Shown one piece after another: positions 26,434-36,174 of a stretch of DNA of 64,000 bases. A program made the position numbers and the translations under genes. The notes under the pieces are model-generated. The model worked only from the letters and a program-made list of their open reading frames with translations. It searched no databases and was not told the DNA's origin. Origin of the DNA: Phaeobacter italicus (GTDB taxonomy: Bacteria; Pseudomonadota; Alphaproteobacteria; Rhodobacterales; Rhodobacteraceae). The number at the start of each line of letters is the position of its first letter. The first letter of the stretch is position 1. The stretch is taken from positions 1 through 64,000 of the forward strand of contig NZ_CVRM01000035.1 of the NCBI RefSeq assembly GCF_001258055.1. The letters are read 5' to 3'.

Positions 26434-27243
26434 TCAGCCTTCGGCGCGTTTCATGGCCTGATGTTCATCCTCGACCAGACCAATTTTCCAATAGCCCGAG
26501 ATATAGGTATCTGCGCGCGCCAATGCCTTTTCCTGATGCAGAAAGGCCCGCAGCGAACGGATGACACCGGACTCCCCGGCGATGCAGGTCTGCACCCGCC
26601 CGTCTGGCCAGTCCAGCGAGCGGATCAGCCGCTCCTGCTGGTCAGAGGCGTTCAGCGGATCGGGATGAACCAGCCAATGCATTTCAATGCTCGCAGGTGC
26701 GTCAATGTCCTGCCGGTCAGCCGCATCGGTGATTTCGAAGATGGCGACACCTTTGGCATCGCGTGGCATCGCCTCCAGCGTTGCGGCCGCCACCGGCAGG
26801 GCAGAAGGATCCGCCGCCACCAGATACCAATCTGCGTCAAACTGCGCGACCTTCACAGGGCCGGGACCCGCAAAGCCAAGAAAATCACCCGGCTGCGCGT
26901 GATGGGCCCAACGTGATGCCGGGCCAGTGTCACCATGAGCCACGAAATCAATGTCCATTTCCTGCAGATCTGGGCGGTAATGGCGCACCGTGTAGGTCCG
27001 GCGCAGGGGCTGCTGGCCGCCCTGAAGCCGCGCAACAAACTCCTCCCGGCTTTCGCCCGGCTCGGGCAGCATCAGCTTGCAGTTGGCCCCCTCCCGCCCT
27101 TCTGGCAGCCCTGCCAGTTCAGGCCCGGCAAAGGTCACGCGGATCATGTTGGGGGTCAGCCGATAGGCTGTCTTGACGGTCAGGATGCGGGGCAGGGGGC
27201 GCGGGGGCTTGGGCTGAGACGGGGCAGAATGGGCGTGTGTCAT
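26434..27243 (-). CDS. siderophore-interacting protein (ferric-siderophore reductase, SIP/ViuB family)
   Basis: A 269-residue cytoplasmic flavoenzyme. Residues about 20-140 form the FAD-binding domain, with the FAD motif RRTYTVRHYRPDLQEMDIDFVAHGDTGPASRWAHHAQPGD. Residues 145-265 form the SIP C-terminal domain (WYLVAADPSALPVAAATLEAMP, IAGESGVIRSLRAFL, GYWKIGLVEDEH). Such enzymes release iron by reducing imported ferric siderophores with NAD(P)H. ATG 27243 is preceded by AAGGA at 7 bp. A TGA-N9-TCA palindrome 17 bp upstream suggests repression by RirA or a similar iron regulator. No siderophore synthesis or receptor gene is in the window. Confidence 0.9.
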   Translation of the reverse strand: MTHAHSAPSQPKPPRPLPRILTVKTAYRLTPNMIRVTFAGPELAGLPEGREGANCKLMLPEPGESREEFVARLQGGQQPLRRTYTVRHYRPDLQEMDIDFVAHGDTGPASRWAHHAQPGDFLGFAGPGPVKVAQFDADWYLVAADPSALPVAAATLEAMPRDAKGVAIFEITDAADRQDIDAPASIEMHWLVHPDPLNASDQQERLIRSLDWPDGRVQTCIAGESGVIRSLRAFLHQEKALARADTYISGYWKIGLVEDEHQAMKRAEG

Positions 27244-27259
27244 GCGGAAATCCTTAAAC

Positions 27260-27276
27260 CTGACTAATAAAGTCAG
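27260..27276. promoter_or_regulatory. iron-responsive operator, TGA-N9-TCA type
   Basis: CTGACTAATAAAGTCAG is a perfect 6+6 inverted repeat and fits the TGA-N9-TCA consensus of RirA-type iron boxes in alphaproteobacteria. It lies 17 bp upstream of the siderophore-reductase start codon. Both the site and the gene function point to iron regulation. Confidence 0.7.
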
Positions 27277-27433
27277 AAATAAGCGGGCACCATCCACGAT
27301 GCAAGCTGCCCATCGCATAGGCAGGTGCACAGGTTGCTCTGCAGGATCGCACAGGGGCTCAGGAATTGCCCTTTGCCGCCGACAGAGAGCTGTCTAGTCT
27401 ATCAGTGAAACGCCCACCCACCGGAGAGCTCGA

Positions 27434-27844
27434 ATGGCTGACAGATCAAAAAACGCGCCACTGCGGCTGGCTCTTGTTGCGCATGACGCCAAAAAGGATG
27501 CGCTTGTCAGCTGGGTGCAGGCCCATGCCAGGGATCTGACCAAGGCAGAGCTGTTTGCCACCGGCACCACGGGGGGACGTATCCTTGACCTGTTGCCGGA
27601 TTTGAATCTGACGCGGTTGAAAAGCGGCCCGCTGGGCGGCGATCAGCAATTGGGCGCGATGATCTGCGAAGGGCGGCTGGACGGGTTGTTCTTCTTCATC
27701 GACCCGATGTCACCCATGCCCCACGATGTCGACGTCAAGGCGCTCAGCCGATTGGCCATCGTCTATGACCTTCCTTTTGCCAACAGCCCAAGCACGGCCG
27801 ACTTTGTCTTGCGGGGGCTGATCGCGGATCACACGGCGGGCTGA
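27434..27844 (+). CDS. mgsA: methylglyoxal synthase
   Basis: A 136-residue enzyme that converts dihydroxyacetone phosphate to methylglyoxal and phosphate. Catalytic features of the E. coli enzyme are all present: VAHD (His17, Asp18), the SGPLGGDQQ loop with the catalytic Asp70, and the [13 protein letters not shown] segment. The length is slightly short of the 150 residues usual in enterobacteria. A GGAG site precedes ATG 27434. It stands alone, divergent from the siderophore-reductase gene. It offers a phosphate-releasing bypass of glycolysis, usually active when phosphate is low. Confidence 0.95.
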   Translation: MADRSKNAPLRLALVAHDAKKDALVSWVQAHARDLTKAELFATGTTGGRILDLLPDLNLTRLKSGPLGGDQQLGAMICEGRLDGLFFFIDPMSPMPHDVDVKALSRLAIVYDLPFANSPSTADFVLRGLIADHTAG

Positions 27845-28156
27845 TCCGCAACTTTGCGCGGGTCGCGGCGCATTTTTTGCAACCTACTGTTATCGTTCGA
27901 TTTATTCTGAATAATTCGGCCTCCGCTGCCAATCTGGGGCCGCCAAATGGGGCGATCTGCGCGCATCCCGCGCAAATAAGACGTTAAAATTGTAGCGGCC
28001 TTGGAACGGAAACCCATCTGGCGTGTTGTCCCCCCAAGACCTTCACTGAATGAACGTGAGCCACCCCAGAACTTGCTTTGGGCCCCCCTGCCACCGGCAG
28101 TGGATCGGATCGTTTCGGCCAAGACGTTCATTCCCGATTTTGACGGAGTGCCGAGT
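27845..28156. other. intergenic region between mgsA and the GATase-like gene
   Basis: A stretch of 312 bp, more AT-rich around 27870-27990 than its surroundings. It likely holds the promoter of the next gene. An in-frame ATG at 28001 would extend that gene by 52 residues of low family resemblance, so I treat it as non-coding. I see no RNA gene or repeat. Confidence 0.4.
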
Positions 28157-28879
28157 ATGCGACCTGTTATTGCACTGCTGACGCCACCAGAACACCCCAC
28201 CGGCGAGGCCCGCCTTCTGGCTGCTGCCCTGCGCCTGGCGGGGGCGCGAGTAGTCAAACAGCCCTGGACGCAACCGATCGACCGCGACTACGTCGATGGC
28301 ATCGTGATCGTCGGCAGCGAGGTGGCCGAGCAGCCAGAAATCACCGCTGACAACGTGGTGCCCTTTGCCCAGTTCCAGAGCCACGGCTGGTCCGTTGTCC
28401 TGCCTCCGCATCTGCTGGATCTGCTGCGTCACGACAGCGGCAGCCAGATCCCGGTCCTTGCGGTCAATGGCGGGTGCCAGTGGCTCAATCTGGCGCGGGG
28501 TGGCAGCATCTACAATGACGCCGCAGCCTTCTACGGGGTGGATCTCGACACCCGGCTGATGGCCCGGCAAGAGGTTTCTCTCATCAGCACCAGCGGCCTG
28601 CGTCGCGTGATGGACCGGCTGGAACTGGAGGTGAACTGCACCGTCAATCAGGCCGTCAGCGTTCTGGGTCGGGGGCTTCAGGTCGTGGGGCGCGACAGCA
28701 AGGGAATGATCCAGGCCGTCGAAGACCCTCACCACGCGTTCTTTGTGGGTGTTCAATGGGCGCCGGAATACCTGCTGCACAAACGGGCGCAGCGTCGTCT
28801 TCTTCGGGCTTTCGTGCGGGCAGCATCTGCCATCGAAACCGACGCAGAGGTGCCGCATCAGGATCAGCGCACCGGCTGA
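28157..28879 (+). CDS. degenerate class I glutamine amidotransferase-like protein (peptidase C26 family)
   Basis: A 240-residue protein with the fold and length of gamma-glutamyl-GABA hydrolases (PuuD-like). The signature regions are recognisable but the catalytic residues are missing. The nucleophile elbow reads LAVNGGCQWLN, with Asn104 where the family has Cys. The usual HHQ segment reads VNQAV. The GVQFHPE motif reads GVQWAPE, so the catalytic His is Ala202 while Glu204 remains. A Cys107 three residues later is not at the elbow. The protein probably no longer hydrolyses glutamine-type amides and may bind a ligand instead. ATG 28157 is supported by a GGAG site 8 bp upstream. No neighbour explains its role. 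Confidence 0.75.
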   Translation: MRPVIALLTPPEHPTGEARLLAAALRLAGARVVKQPWTQPIDRDYVDGIVIVGSEVAEQPEITADNVVPFAQFQSHGWSVVLPPHLLDLLRHDSGSQIPVLAVNGGCQWLNLARGGSIYNDAAAFYGVDLDTRLMARQEVSLISTSGLRRVMDRLELEVNCTVNQAVSVLGRGLQVVGRDSKGMIQAVEDPHHAFFVGVQWAPEYLLHKRAQRRLLRAFVRAASAIETDAEVPHQDQRTG

Positions 28880-28907
28880 GACGCCGCACATTCAACCAAA
28901 CAAAGCA

Positions 28908-28935
28908 AAAGCGCCCGGATCTCTCCAGGCGCTTT
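28908..28935. terminator. bidirectional terminator between GATase-like gene and icd
   Basis: AAAGCGCC and GGCGCTTT form an 8-bp stem around a 12-nt loop in the 79-bp gap between convergent genes. The A-rich and T-rich flanks give U runs in both directions. It should serve both genes. Confidence 0.7.
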
Positions 28936-28958
28936 GGTGTTTTCAGTGTTTGGCCGGA

Positions 28959-31175
28959 TCAGCCGATGATCGCGTTCAGCGTCGCGCTTGGGCGCATGAT
29001 CGCTGCGGTCTTGGCCGGATCGGTGTGGTAGTAGCCACCCAGATCAGCCGCCTGACCCTGAACCGCCGCCAATTCGGCCAGAATGGCCTCTTGCTTGGCC
29101 GCCAGCTCAGCCGCGATGGGGGCGAAATGTGCCGCCAGTTCGGCATCATCACCCTGCGCAGCCAGTGCTTCGGCCCAGTAACGGGCGAACCAGTAGTGGC
29201 TGGCACGGTTGTCCGGCTCACCCACCTTGCGCGAGGGCGAGCGGTTGTGATCCAGAATGCCCTGTGTCGCCGCCTCTGCAGCGGCACCCAGCACACCGGC
29301 CTTGGCGTTGCCCTTGCTGTCGGCGAGGAAGTTCAGCGATTCCCCGAGGGCGCAGAACTCACCCATGGAATCCCAGCGCAGGTGGTTTTCTTCGACCAGC
29401 TGCTGCACGTGCTTGGGGGCCGACCCGCCCGCACCGGTTTCAAACAGACCGCCGCCGTTCATCAGCTTGACGATCGACAGCATCTTGGCCGAGGTGCCCA
29501 GTTCCAGGATCGGGAACAGGTCGGTCAGATAGTCGCGCAGCACGTTGCCGGTGATGGCGATGCTGTCCTTGCCTGCGGTGATGGTTTTCAGCGACTGGGC
29601 TGTCGCCTCACGCGGGGCGAGGATCTGGAACAGGTCGGATTTGCCTGCCGCTTCCAATGCGGGCTTCACATACTTGATCAGCTCGGCGTCATGGGCGCGG
29701 TTTTCGTCCAGCCAGAAGATCGCCTCGGAACCGGTCAGACGCTGACGATCCATCGCCAGTTCGATCCAGTTCTCGATCGGGGCCTTCTTCACGGTGCAGG
29801 AACGCCAGATATCACCCGCTTCGACCTCGTGGGAATGCAGCGTTTCACCATTGGCCAGCACGATGCGGATGGTGCCATCGGCAGGCGCTTCAAAGGTGGT
29901 CGGATGCGAGCCGTACTCTTCGGCTTTCTGTGCCATCAGGCCAACGTTCGCGACGGAACCCGCAGTGGTCACATCCAGCGCGCCGTTGGCTTTGAAGAAG
30001 TTGATGGTCTCGTCATAGACGGTGGAATAGCAGCGGTCGGGGATCACGCAGTTGGTGTCGCCCTTGGCGCCGGTCTCGTCCCAGCCCTTGCCGCCTGCAC
30101 GGATCACCGCAGGCATCGAGGCGTCGATGATCACATCCGACGGCACGTGCAGGTTGGTGATGCCCTTGTCGCTGTCGACCATATACATGGACGGACGGTC
30201 CAGTGCGGCGATCTCTGCCTTGATCTCGGCGGCGTTGTCCATGCCGTCGATGGTCGCCAGAACCGCGCCCAGACCCGAGTTCGCAGACCCGCCAGCCGCT
30301 TCGATGGCTGCGCCGTGCTTGTCCCAGACCGGACCCAGCCATGCCTTTACCGCGTGGCCAAAGATGATCGGGTCAGAGACCTTCATCATGGTGGCCTTCA
30401 TGTGCAGCGAGAACATGGTGCCGTCTGCTTTGGTGTCTTCGATCGCGTCCTTGAGGAAGGACGACAGCGCCTTGGCCGACATGAAGGTCGCATCCGCAAC
30501 GGTGCCTTCTTCCAGCGGCCAGCTGTCTTTCAACACGGTGACTGTGCCATCCTTGCCGACGAATTCGATCTTCGCGGTGCCGGCCTGTGCGGCAGAAATG
30601 GTGGCAGAGACTTCGTTGGCGTAGAAATCATTGCCCGGCATAGAGGAGACTTTGGTCTTGCTGTCAGCAGACCATGCGCCCATCGAATGGGGGTTGTTCT
30701 GGGCAAAGTTCTTTACGGCCTTGGCAGAGCGACGGTCAGAGTTGCCTTCGCGCAGCACCGGGTTCACCGCCGACCCCTTGATGGTGTCATACCGCGCACG
30801 GATCTCTTTTTCTGCGTCGGTCGCCGGATCCGCCGGATAATCAGGCAGCGCAAAACCCTGCGCCTGCAGTTCCTTGATGGCCGCGGTCAGCTGCGGCACC
30901 GATGCAGAGATGTTCGGCAGCTTGATGACATTTGCCTCGGGGGTCTTCACCAGTTGGCCCAGCTCTGCCAGGTCATCGCTCTGACGCTGCTCGTCGCTCA
31001 GGGCTTCGGGGAAGGTCGCAAGGATACGGCCAGCCAGCGAAATGTCCTTGGTCCCGACGGAGACGCCCGCCGCTGCGGCAAAGCTGCGGATGATCGGCAG
31101 CAGCGAGGCGCTGGCCAGCTCGGGGGCTTCGTCTACGATGGTATACAAAATGTCGGGGGTCGAATTTTCTGCCAT
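28959..31175 (-). CDS. icd: NADP-dependent isocitrate dehydrogenase, monomeric type
   Basis: A 738-residue enzyme of the monomeric IDH (type II, about 80 kDa) family. It is unrelated in size to the 400-residue dimeric form. Family segments are the N-terminal [61 protein letters not shown] (substrate-binding Ser/Asn/Arg) and [31 protein letters not shown]. It oxidises isocitrate to 2-oxoglutarate with NADP+ in the citric acid cycle. ATG 31175 follows an AAAAAAGG site; the frame from 31184 adds only three codons. It is a single gene with its own promoter in the 470-bp region to the right. Confidence 0.97.
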   Translation of the reverse strand: MAENSTPDILYTIVDEAPELASASLLPIIRSFAAAAGVSVGTKDISLAGRILATFPEALSDEQRQSDDLAELGQLVKTPEANVIKLPNISASVPQLTAAIKELQAQGFALPDYPADPATDAEKEIRARYDTIKGSAVNPVLREGNSDRRSAKAVKNFAQNNPHSMGAWSADSKTKVSSMPGNDFYANEVSATISAAQAGTAKIEFVGKDGTVTVLKDSWPLEEGTVADATFMSAKALSSFLKDAIEDTKADGTMFSLHMKATMMKVSDPIIFGHAVKAWLGPVWDKHGAAIEAAGGSANSGLGAVLATIDGMDNAAEIKAEIAALDRPSMYMVDSDKGITNLHVPSDVIIDASMPAVIRAGGKGWDETGAKGDTNCVIPDRCYSTVYDETINFFKANGALDVTTAGSVANVGLMAQKAEEYGSHPTTFEAPADGTIRIVLANGETLHSHEVEAGDIWRSCTVKKAPIENWIELAMDRQRLTGSEAIFWLDENRAHDAELIKYVKPALEAAGKSDLFQILAPREATAQSLKTITAGKDSIAITGNVLRDYLTDLFPILELGTSAKMLSIVKLMNGGGLFETGAGGSAPKHVQQLVEENHLRWDSMGEFCALGESLNFLADSKGNAKAGVLGAAAEAATQGILDHNRSPSRKVGEPDNRASHYWFARYWAEALAAQGDDAELAAHFAPIAAELAAKQEAILAELAAVQGQAADLGGYYHTDPAKTAAIMRPSATLNAIIG

Positions 31176-31644
31176 ATTCCACAACCTTTTTTCAGCGATA
31201 TCGGAAACTGGGGTGAGCGATCAGCCGCTGCACCTGATGGATGGGCGCCGTTGCCTGACCCGTGGGGTCTGTCAAGCGGGGGACGCGGACCAGCCATAGG
31301 GGCGGTGCGGATCTGTCCCGCAGGGGAAACGGACATATATACGGTCCCCCATGTAAATCAGCTGAGCCGCGGGCGCAATTGCCTGCTTGGGGTAAGAGGG
31401 CCGCATATTGCCGCGCTTTTGAGTTTATCGCGGGTTTTCTGCGCCGATTGGCTCCAATTTGCGCGCTGATGACACGGATTTGCGACTCACTGCCTGCGAT
31501 GGGCGGGCGGGCAGGGGAGGGTTTGCCTCCGTTGACGGCCCGGCGTGGCTCTGTCACTTCTGCTGCTCAGCCCCGCAAGATCTCCCCGCCCCGCAGCGGG
31601 CCGAAACCGCCAGCCAAGACGCCCGCAAAAGGACACCGCCCTGC
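31176..31644. other. divergent promoter region, icd / SbcD-like gene
   Basis: This 469-bp gap separates the divergent icd and phosphoesterase genes. An in-frame ATG at 31459 would lengthen the phosphoesterase by 62 residues without family resemblance, so I leave it out. A short inverted repeat GGAC-N9-GTCC lies at 31331-31347 in a locally AT-rich spot that could be promoter DNA. I found no small gene or RNA. Confidence 0.4.
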
Positions 31645-32778
31645 ATGACCCGCCTGCGCTTTCTGCATTGTTCTGATCTCCATCTGGGCAAGAGGTTTGG
31701 CCAATTCGACGAAGACACCCGCGCCGCGCTCCAGCTGGCCCGTCAGGCCAGCCTTGCCCGCCTGGCAGAGATCGCAGTGACTGAACAGGCGGGCCATGTG
31801 CTGATTGCGGGGGATCTCTTTGATACAGAAACGCCGTCGTCGCGGGTGATCCGTCAGGCGCTTGCTGCGATGGGCGGGGCAGATGGCGTCGCATGGTGGA
31901 TCATTCCCGGCAATCACGACAGCGGCGCAGCCGAGCCCCTGTGGGCTGAAATGGCGCGCCACAAGCCGGACAATGTGCACCTGTTGATGACGGCCGAGCC
32001 GGTCGAGATGGCGCCGGGGGCCGTGCTTTTGCCTGCGCCCTGTCTGCACCGGTTTGCAGGGCATGACCGCACGGTCTGGATGGACACCGCCGCCACAGCA
32101 GACGGCCAGCTGCGCATCGGCTTGGCCCACGGCGCGGTGCTTGATTTCGACCGCGACCAGAACGGCGCTGACACCATAACCAGCAATCGCGCCGCCAGTG
32201 CCCGGTTGGATTATCTCGCGCTTGGCGATTGGCATGGGCGGTTCACCTTGGATGCGCGCAGCCAGTATCCCGGCACGCCAGAGCGCGACCGCTTCAAACA
32301 CCCCGGTCGCGGCAGCTGTCTTTTGGTCGAATTGTCCCAACCCGGCGCGCCACCCGAGGTGAAGGAGATCCCGGTGGGCCAGTTCGACTGGCAGGATCTG
32401 GCGCTGGAGCTGAGCCCGACACAGGACATCACGGCAGAGCTGATGCGCGTCTTGCCGCAGGATCGCAGCACGTGGGGGGAAACGCTGGTGCGGCTGCGCG
32501 CGCGCGGCTGGGTGCGGGCGGATCAGCGCATCACCCTGATGCAACAGGTCCAGGACCACGCCCCCGCCTTTCGCCATCTCGACCTCGACACCTCCGGGCT
32601 GCGGGTCGAACACCGGGCCGAGGATCTCGACCAGATCGCCACAACCGGTGCGCTGCGTGCCGCGGCAGAGGTTCTGTTGCGCGACAGCCAGGATGTGGCG
32701 CAGTCACAGGACAGCCGCGATGTCGCTGCGGCTGCGCTCAACCGGCTTTATGCCTTTGTGCGAAAGGACGCCGAATGA
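31645..32778 (+). CDS. SbcD-like metallophosphoesterase / DNA exonuclease
   Basis: A 377-residue calcineurin-type phosphoesterase with the metal ligands in order: FLHCSDLHLG (DxH), IAGDLFDTE (GDxxD), IPGNHDSG (GNHD) and GLAHG near 150, then LALGDWHGR. This is the Mre11/SbcD-like DNA exonuclease layout, and its partner is the ATPase encoded directly behind it. Such pairs open and trim blocked or hairpin DNA ends. The ATG at 31645 begins the family sequence MTRLRFLHCSD. An AAAGGA site lies upstream at a somewhat long spacing. The stop overlaps the ATPase start by 4 bp (ATGA). Confidence 0.88.
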   Translation: MTRLRFLHCSDLHLGKRFGQFDEDTRAALQLARQASLARLAEIAVTEQAGHVLIAGDLFDTETPSSRVIRQALAAMGGADGVAWWIIPGNHDSGAAEPLWAEMARHKPDNVHLLMTAEPVEMAPGAVLLPAPCLHRFAGHDRTVWMDTAATADGQLRIGLAHGAVLDFDRDQNGADTITSNRAASARLDYLALGDWHGRFTLDARSQYPGTPERDRFKHPGRGSCLLVELSQPGAPPEVKEIPVGQFDWQDLALELSPTQDITAELMRVLPQDRSTWGETLVRLRARGWVRADQRITLMQQVQDHAPAFRHLDLDTSGLRVEHRAEDLDQIATTGALRAAAEVLLRDSQDVAQSQDSRDVAAAALNRLYAFVRKDAE

Positions 32779-35384
32779 GACTGACCTCGATCCGGCTGCA
32801 AAACGTCCGACGCTTTACCGACCCGGTGGAAATCAACGGCATCGCGCCCGGCCTCAACCTGCTGAGCGCGCCAAACGAACAGGGCAAATCCACCATTTTT
32901 GACGCGCTGCATGCACTGTTCTTCAAGGATGCAAAATCCTGGGACAAGGACGTGCGCGCGCTGGCGCCCCACGCCGGAGGGGACCCCGAGATCGAAGTCA
33001 CGCTCAGCCATCGGGATGTTGACTATCGCGTGGCCAAGCAATTCACCAAATCTGCAGGCAAGGGCAGCGTGCGGGTCTGGCAGGGCGGGACGCTCCTGCA
33101 TCAGGCTGATGCCGCCGAGGCCTGGCTCAGGGATCTGATCACCTCGCCCAAGGACGATGGCCCGGCTGCGATGCTCTGGGTGCGGCAGGGGCTGACCGAT
33201 TTCTCCGACGCCAAGGAAACACTGGGCGCACGTCGCGACCTGATGTCGTCGCTGAGTGGCGAAATCGGCGCAGTCACCGGCGGTCAGCAGATGGAGAGCC
33301 TCCGCCGCGAGATCCGCGCCGAACTTGACCGGCTGGTGACCAAACAGGGTCGCGCCCGCGCCAATGGCCCGCTGGCAGAGGCCGAAACCCGTTTGGCCGA
33401 ACTGACAGAGCGTCGCGATACATTGGCGGCACAGGTGCGAGAGCTGCGCGACCAACTGGATCAGCGTCAGGCCCTGCGCCGCGAAGAGGCAGAGCTGCAG
33501 GATCCCGACGAACAGCGCGCCCGCCAGCAGCGCCTGGACGAGGCCGAGGCAGCATTGACCACAGCCGAGCGCCATCGCGAAAAATGCGAACAGGCCATCC
33601 GCGGACTTGATCTGGCGCGGGTGCGGCTTGATCAGGCGATTGGCCGCATTGAGACGCTGACAGCGCGTCTGACCGATCACGCCCGCGCCAAGGACGCCGT
33701 GCAGACAACCTCCACCGCACAGGAGCGCGCGGCGACAACCGCTCAGACCGCGACGCAAGAACTGCAGCTGGCCGAAGACGCAGCAAGGGCGGCACAGGAC
33801 AGGGTCACAGCGGCAGGCAAGGCGGTTGCCGATGCGCTGCAGGCCGAAAATGCCCGCCTGTCAGCCGGGCGCAGGCGCGAACTGACGGCGCAGCTGGCAG
33901 AATATGACAAATTGCAGGCGGCGATGGCGGCAGACCGCAGGCTGGCGGCGCAGGGCCCGGATGCCCAATGCCTCACGCGGCTTGAACAGCAGGCCCAGGC
34001 GGTGGCCTTGGCCCGTCATGCCCGTGCGGCATCGGCGGCAACCCTGTCTGTGCGGTATTACGCGGGGGCAGATCCCGTGCTGACACTGGATGGCACTGTG
34101 CTTTCCGACGGGGCAGAGGTCGCGCTGACCGATACCGCAACGCTGGATGTGCCGGGTCTGGCCGCGCTGACAGTGCAGCCCGCCCGCACCGGGGACAGCG
34201 ATGCCCTGCCACAGGCCGAAAGCGCGTTGGCGGAGGCCCTGCACGCGGCCGGGTTTGATACGTTGGACGCGGCCCGTGCCGCGCATCTGACCCGCAGCGA
34301 AGCCGCCAGTCGCCTCAAGGAGGCCGAAGCCACCCTGCGCGCCCTTGCTCCCGACGGGCGGGAGGCCTTGGTCGCCAAACTGGATGCACTGCCCGCAGCC
34401 CCCGCTGATGCCGAGGGGACAGAGGCGGATCGCAGCGGGCTGGAGGCGGAACAGGCAGAGGCGCAACAGGCGCTGACGCAGGCCCAGGCCACGGTAACCA
34501 AAGCACGGCACACCCAGGCCAGCGCACAGGAGGCGGCGCAACTGGCCCGCGCGCGCGCCGAGGCGGCACTGACCGAATTGGAACGCACCGCGCAGGTGCT
34601 GGGAGACAACGCCACCGCGCGCGCCACCCTCGCAGAGCTGGAGGCCGACCGCCCAAAGCTGACAGAGGATGTGCACAGCGCCCAGGCAGAGCTCGAGGGG
34701 CTCTTGGCCTCAGCCCCCGATCTGGATCAGGCGCGTGCCGCAGCGCAGCGGGCCCGCTCGGTGCAGGCAACAGCCCAGGCGCGGCTGCAGGTTATCGCCC
34801 GTGATCTTGCGGTGCTCGACAGCCGCATCGAAACCCACGCCAGCCACGCCGTCGAGGAAGAGCTGGCAGAGGTGCAGGATCTGCTCGCGGTGCAGGAAAA
34901 AGCCCATGCCGCCGTGACTTTTGAGGTGGCGACGCTACAGCGGCTCGATCAGGCGCTTGAGGCGGCACAGGACGGGGCGCAGGCCCAGTATCTTGGCCCG
35001 CTGATGGGCGAACTCGCCCCGCTTCTGCGCAGGCTCTGGCCCGAGGCGGAATTGCAGGTAGATGCCGACAGCGTCCTGCCCAGCCAGCTCGCACGGGGGG
35101 CAACAGAAGAAAGCCTGACCCAGCTGTCGGGCGGAACGCAGGAACAGCTGGCGCTGCTGGTCCGGCTGGCCTTTGCGCGGCTTCTGGCGCAGTCCGGTCA
35201 GGGCATTCCGGTCATTCTGGATGATGCGCTGGTCTACACCGATGACGCCCGGATCGAGGCCCTATTTGACGCGCTCACCCTGCAGGCAAGCGATCTGCAG
35301 ATCCTGGTCTTTTCCTGCCGCCAGAAGAGCTTTCGCAATCTCGGCGGCACCGCACTGGCGATCCGCCCCGTTGATGGGGGCTGA
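32775..35384 (+). CDS. SbcC/YhaN-like AAA ATPase with coiled coil
   Basis: An 869-residue SMC-related ATPase. The N-terminal Walker A is in LLSAPNEQGKSTIFDALHALFF (about residue 35). A long Ala/Glu/Gln-rich coiled coil spans about 180-760. The C-terminal signature LSGGTQEQLALLVRLAFARLL and Walker B VILDDALVYTDDARI close the head. It lacks an obvious Zn-hook CxxC at the coil tip, which fits the YhaN-type subgroup better than classical SbcC. The start is fixed by the ATGA overlap with the phosphoesterase gene. Together the two should form a nuclease complex acting on DNA ends. Confidence 0.88.
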   Translation: MRLTSIRLQNVRRFTDPVEINGIAPGLNLLSAPNEQGKSTIFDALHALFFKDAKSWDKDVRALAPHAGGDPEIEVTLSHRDVDYRVAKQFTKSAGKGSVRVWQGGTLLHQADAAEAWLRDLITSPKDDGPAAMLWVRQGLTDFSDAKETLGARRDLMSSLSGEIGAVTGGQQMESLRREIRAELDRLVTKQGRARANGPLAEAETRLAELTERRDTLAAQVRELRDQLDQRQALRREEAELQDPDEQRARQQRLDEAEAALTTAERHREKCEQAIRGLDLARVRLDQAIGRIETLTARLTDHARAKDAVQTTSTAQERAATTAQTATQELQLAEDAARAAQDRVTAAGKAVADALQAENARLSAGRRRELTAQLAEYDKLQAAMAADRRLAAQGPDAQCLTRLEQQAQAVALARHARAASAATLSVRYYAGADPVLTLDGTVLSDGAEVALTDTATLDVPGLAALTVQPARTGDSDALPQAESALAEALHAAGFDTLDAARAAHLTRSEAASRLKEAEATLRALAPDGREALVAKLDALPAAPADAEGTEADRSGLEAEQAEAQQALTQAQATVTKARHTQASAQEAAQLARARAEAALTELERTAQVLGDNATARATLAELEADRPKLTEDVHSAQAELEGLLASAPDLDQARAAAQRARSVQATAQARLQVIARDLAVLDSRIETHASHAVEEELAEVQDLLAVQEKAHAAVTFEVATLQRLDQALEAAQDGAQAQYLGPLMGELAPLLRRLWPEAELQVDADSVLPSQLARGATEESLTQLSGGTQEQLALLVRLAFARLLAQSGQGIPVILDDALVYTDDARIEALFDALTLQASDLQILVFSCRQKSFRNLGGTALAIRPVDGG

Positions 35385-35386
35385 TC

Positions 35387-35923
35387 CTAGTCTCGCAGCT
35401 CGTCCGGGGCCACGCCCCACAGCTTTTCCTTGGGCGCCCAGCCGCGATAGCCACCGGCAGAGATCGAACACCAATCAAGGTGGCATTTGCCAAGGCGTGC
35501 AACGACGCCCATTTCAAAGGCTGCAGTGACCGGGGCATTCACTTCGGGACGGGCGCGGACGGTCAGCATGTCTTCCTCGACCAGCACGGTGCGCGCCCCC
35601 GACAGCAACGCATAATGCACCCAGCCGCCCGCACCATCGCGGTCGCGGACCCGTCGCCAATGGCCGTATTCGGCGGTGATCTCCAGCGGCATGCCGCGAC
35701 GTTTGAACACCCAGTCGATCTTATGGGTAAGCGAGGGGCCACGGCGCACGTTGCCCTCGGCGGCTTTCATCGACACGAAACGGGGCAGGGGCAGATTGGT
35801 CACCGGCCCCCGGGCTTCCTTGGCCTCGGCCACGCCGGGTGCGGCTGCGCCGCCAAAACCTGCAAGGGTCACGCAAAATGCGGCCAACGCGGACCGCAGA
35901 AAAGATGCCTTCGTTGTGTTCAC
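35387..35923 (-). CDS. SH3 domain-containing periplasmic protein
   Basis: A 178-residue exported protein. The signal peptide covers about the first 34 residues (MNTTKASFLRSALAAFCVTLAGFGGAAAPGVAEA). Two bacterial SH3-like modules follow: VSMKAAEGNVRRGPSLTHKIDWVFKRRGMPLEIT...WRRVRDRDGAGGWVHYALL, then VLVEEDMLTVRARPEVNAPVTAAFEMGVVARLGKCHLDWCSISAGGYRGWAPKEKLWGV. Such proteins usually bind peptidoglycan or modulate cell-wall enzymes. Its stop lies 2 bp from the stop of the convergent ATPase gene. It is a conserved-type family protein in Rhodobacterales; its exact role is unknown. Confidence 0.85.
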   Translation of the reverse strand: MNTTKASFLRSALAAFCVTLAGFGGAAAPGVAEAKEARGPVTNLPLPRFVSMKAAEGNVRRGPSLTHKIDWVFKRRGMPLEITAEYGHWRRVRDRDGAGGWVHYALLSGARTVLVEEDMLTVRARPEVNAPVTAAFEMGVVARLGKCHLDWCSISAGGYRGWAPKEKLWGVAPDELRD

Positions 35924-36174
35924 TGCCTGCTCGCTTCTTTCTGACGCTGTGTCATGCCTGCTGTGACCGGTCTGGCTGATGGGGGTGCGGGTTTCTTATG
36001 TGAGGGACGCAACCGCCCCGGTGATCTGCCCGCGATCTGCGTCCGGGTCTGCACCTTTGCCTGAAAGAAAACCTCGTCAGATGGACCGGTGCGCGGGATG
36101 GTTCTTGTGCCTGCCCGCGTCCTGAGCCACGATGCCAAAAGGAACAGGAATTGCAATGGTGAGGGAGACCAGCA

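Noticed and set aside
28743-31469. A 908-codon plus-strand frame
   Set aside because: It is antisense to icd, a well-recognised enzyme on the minus strand.
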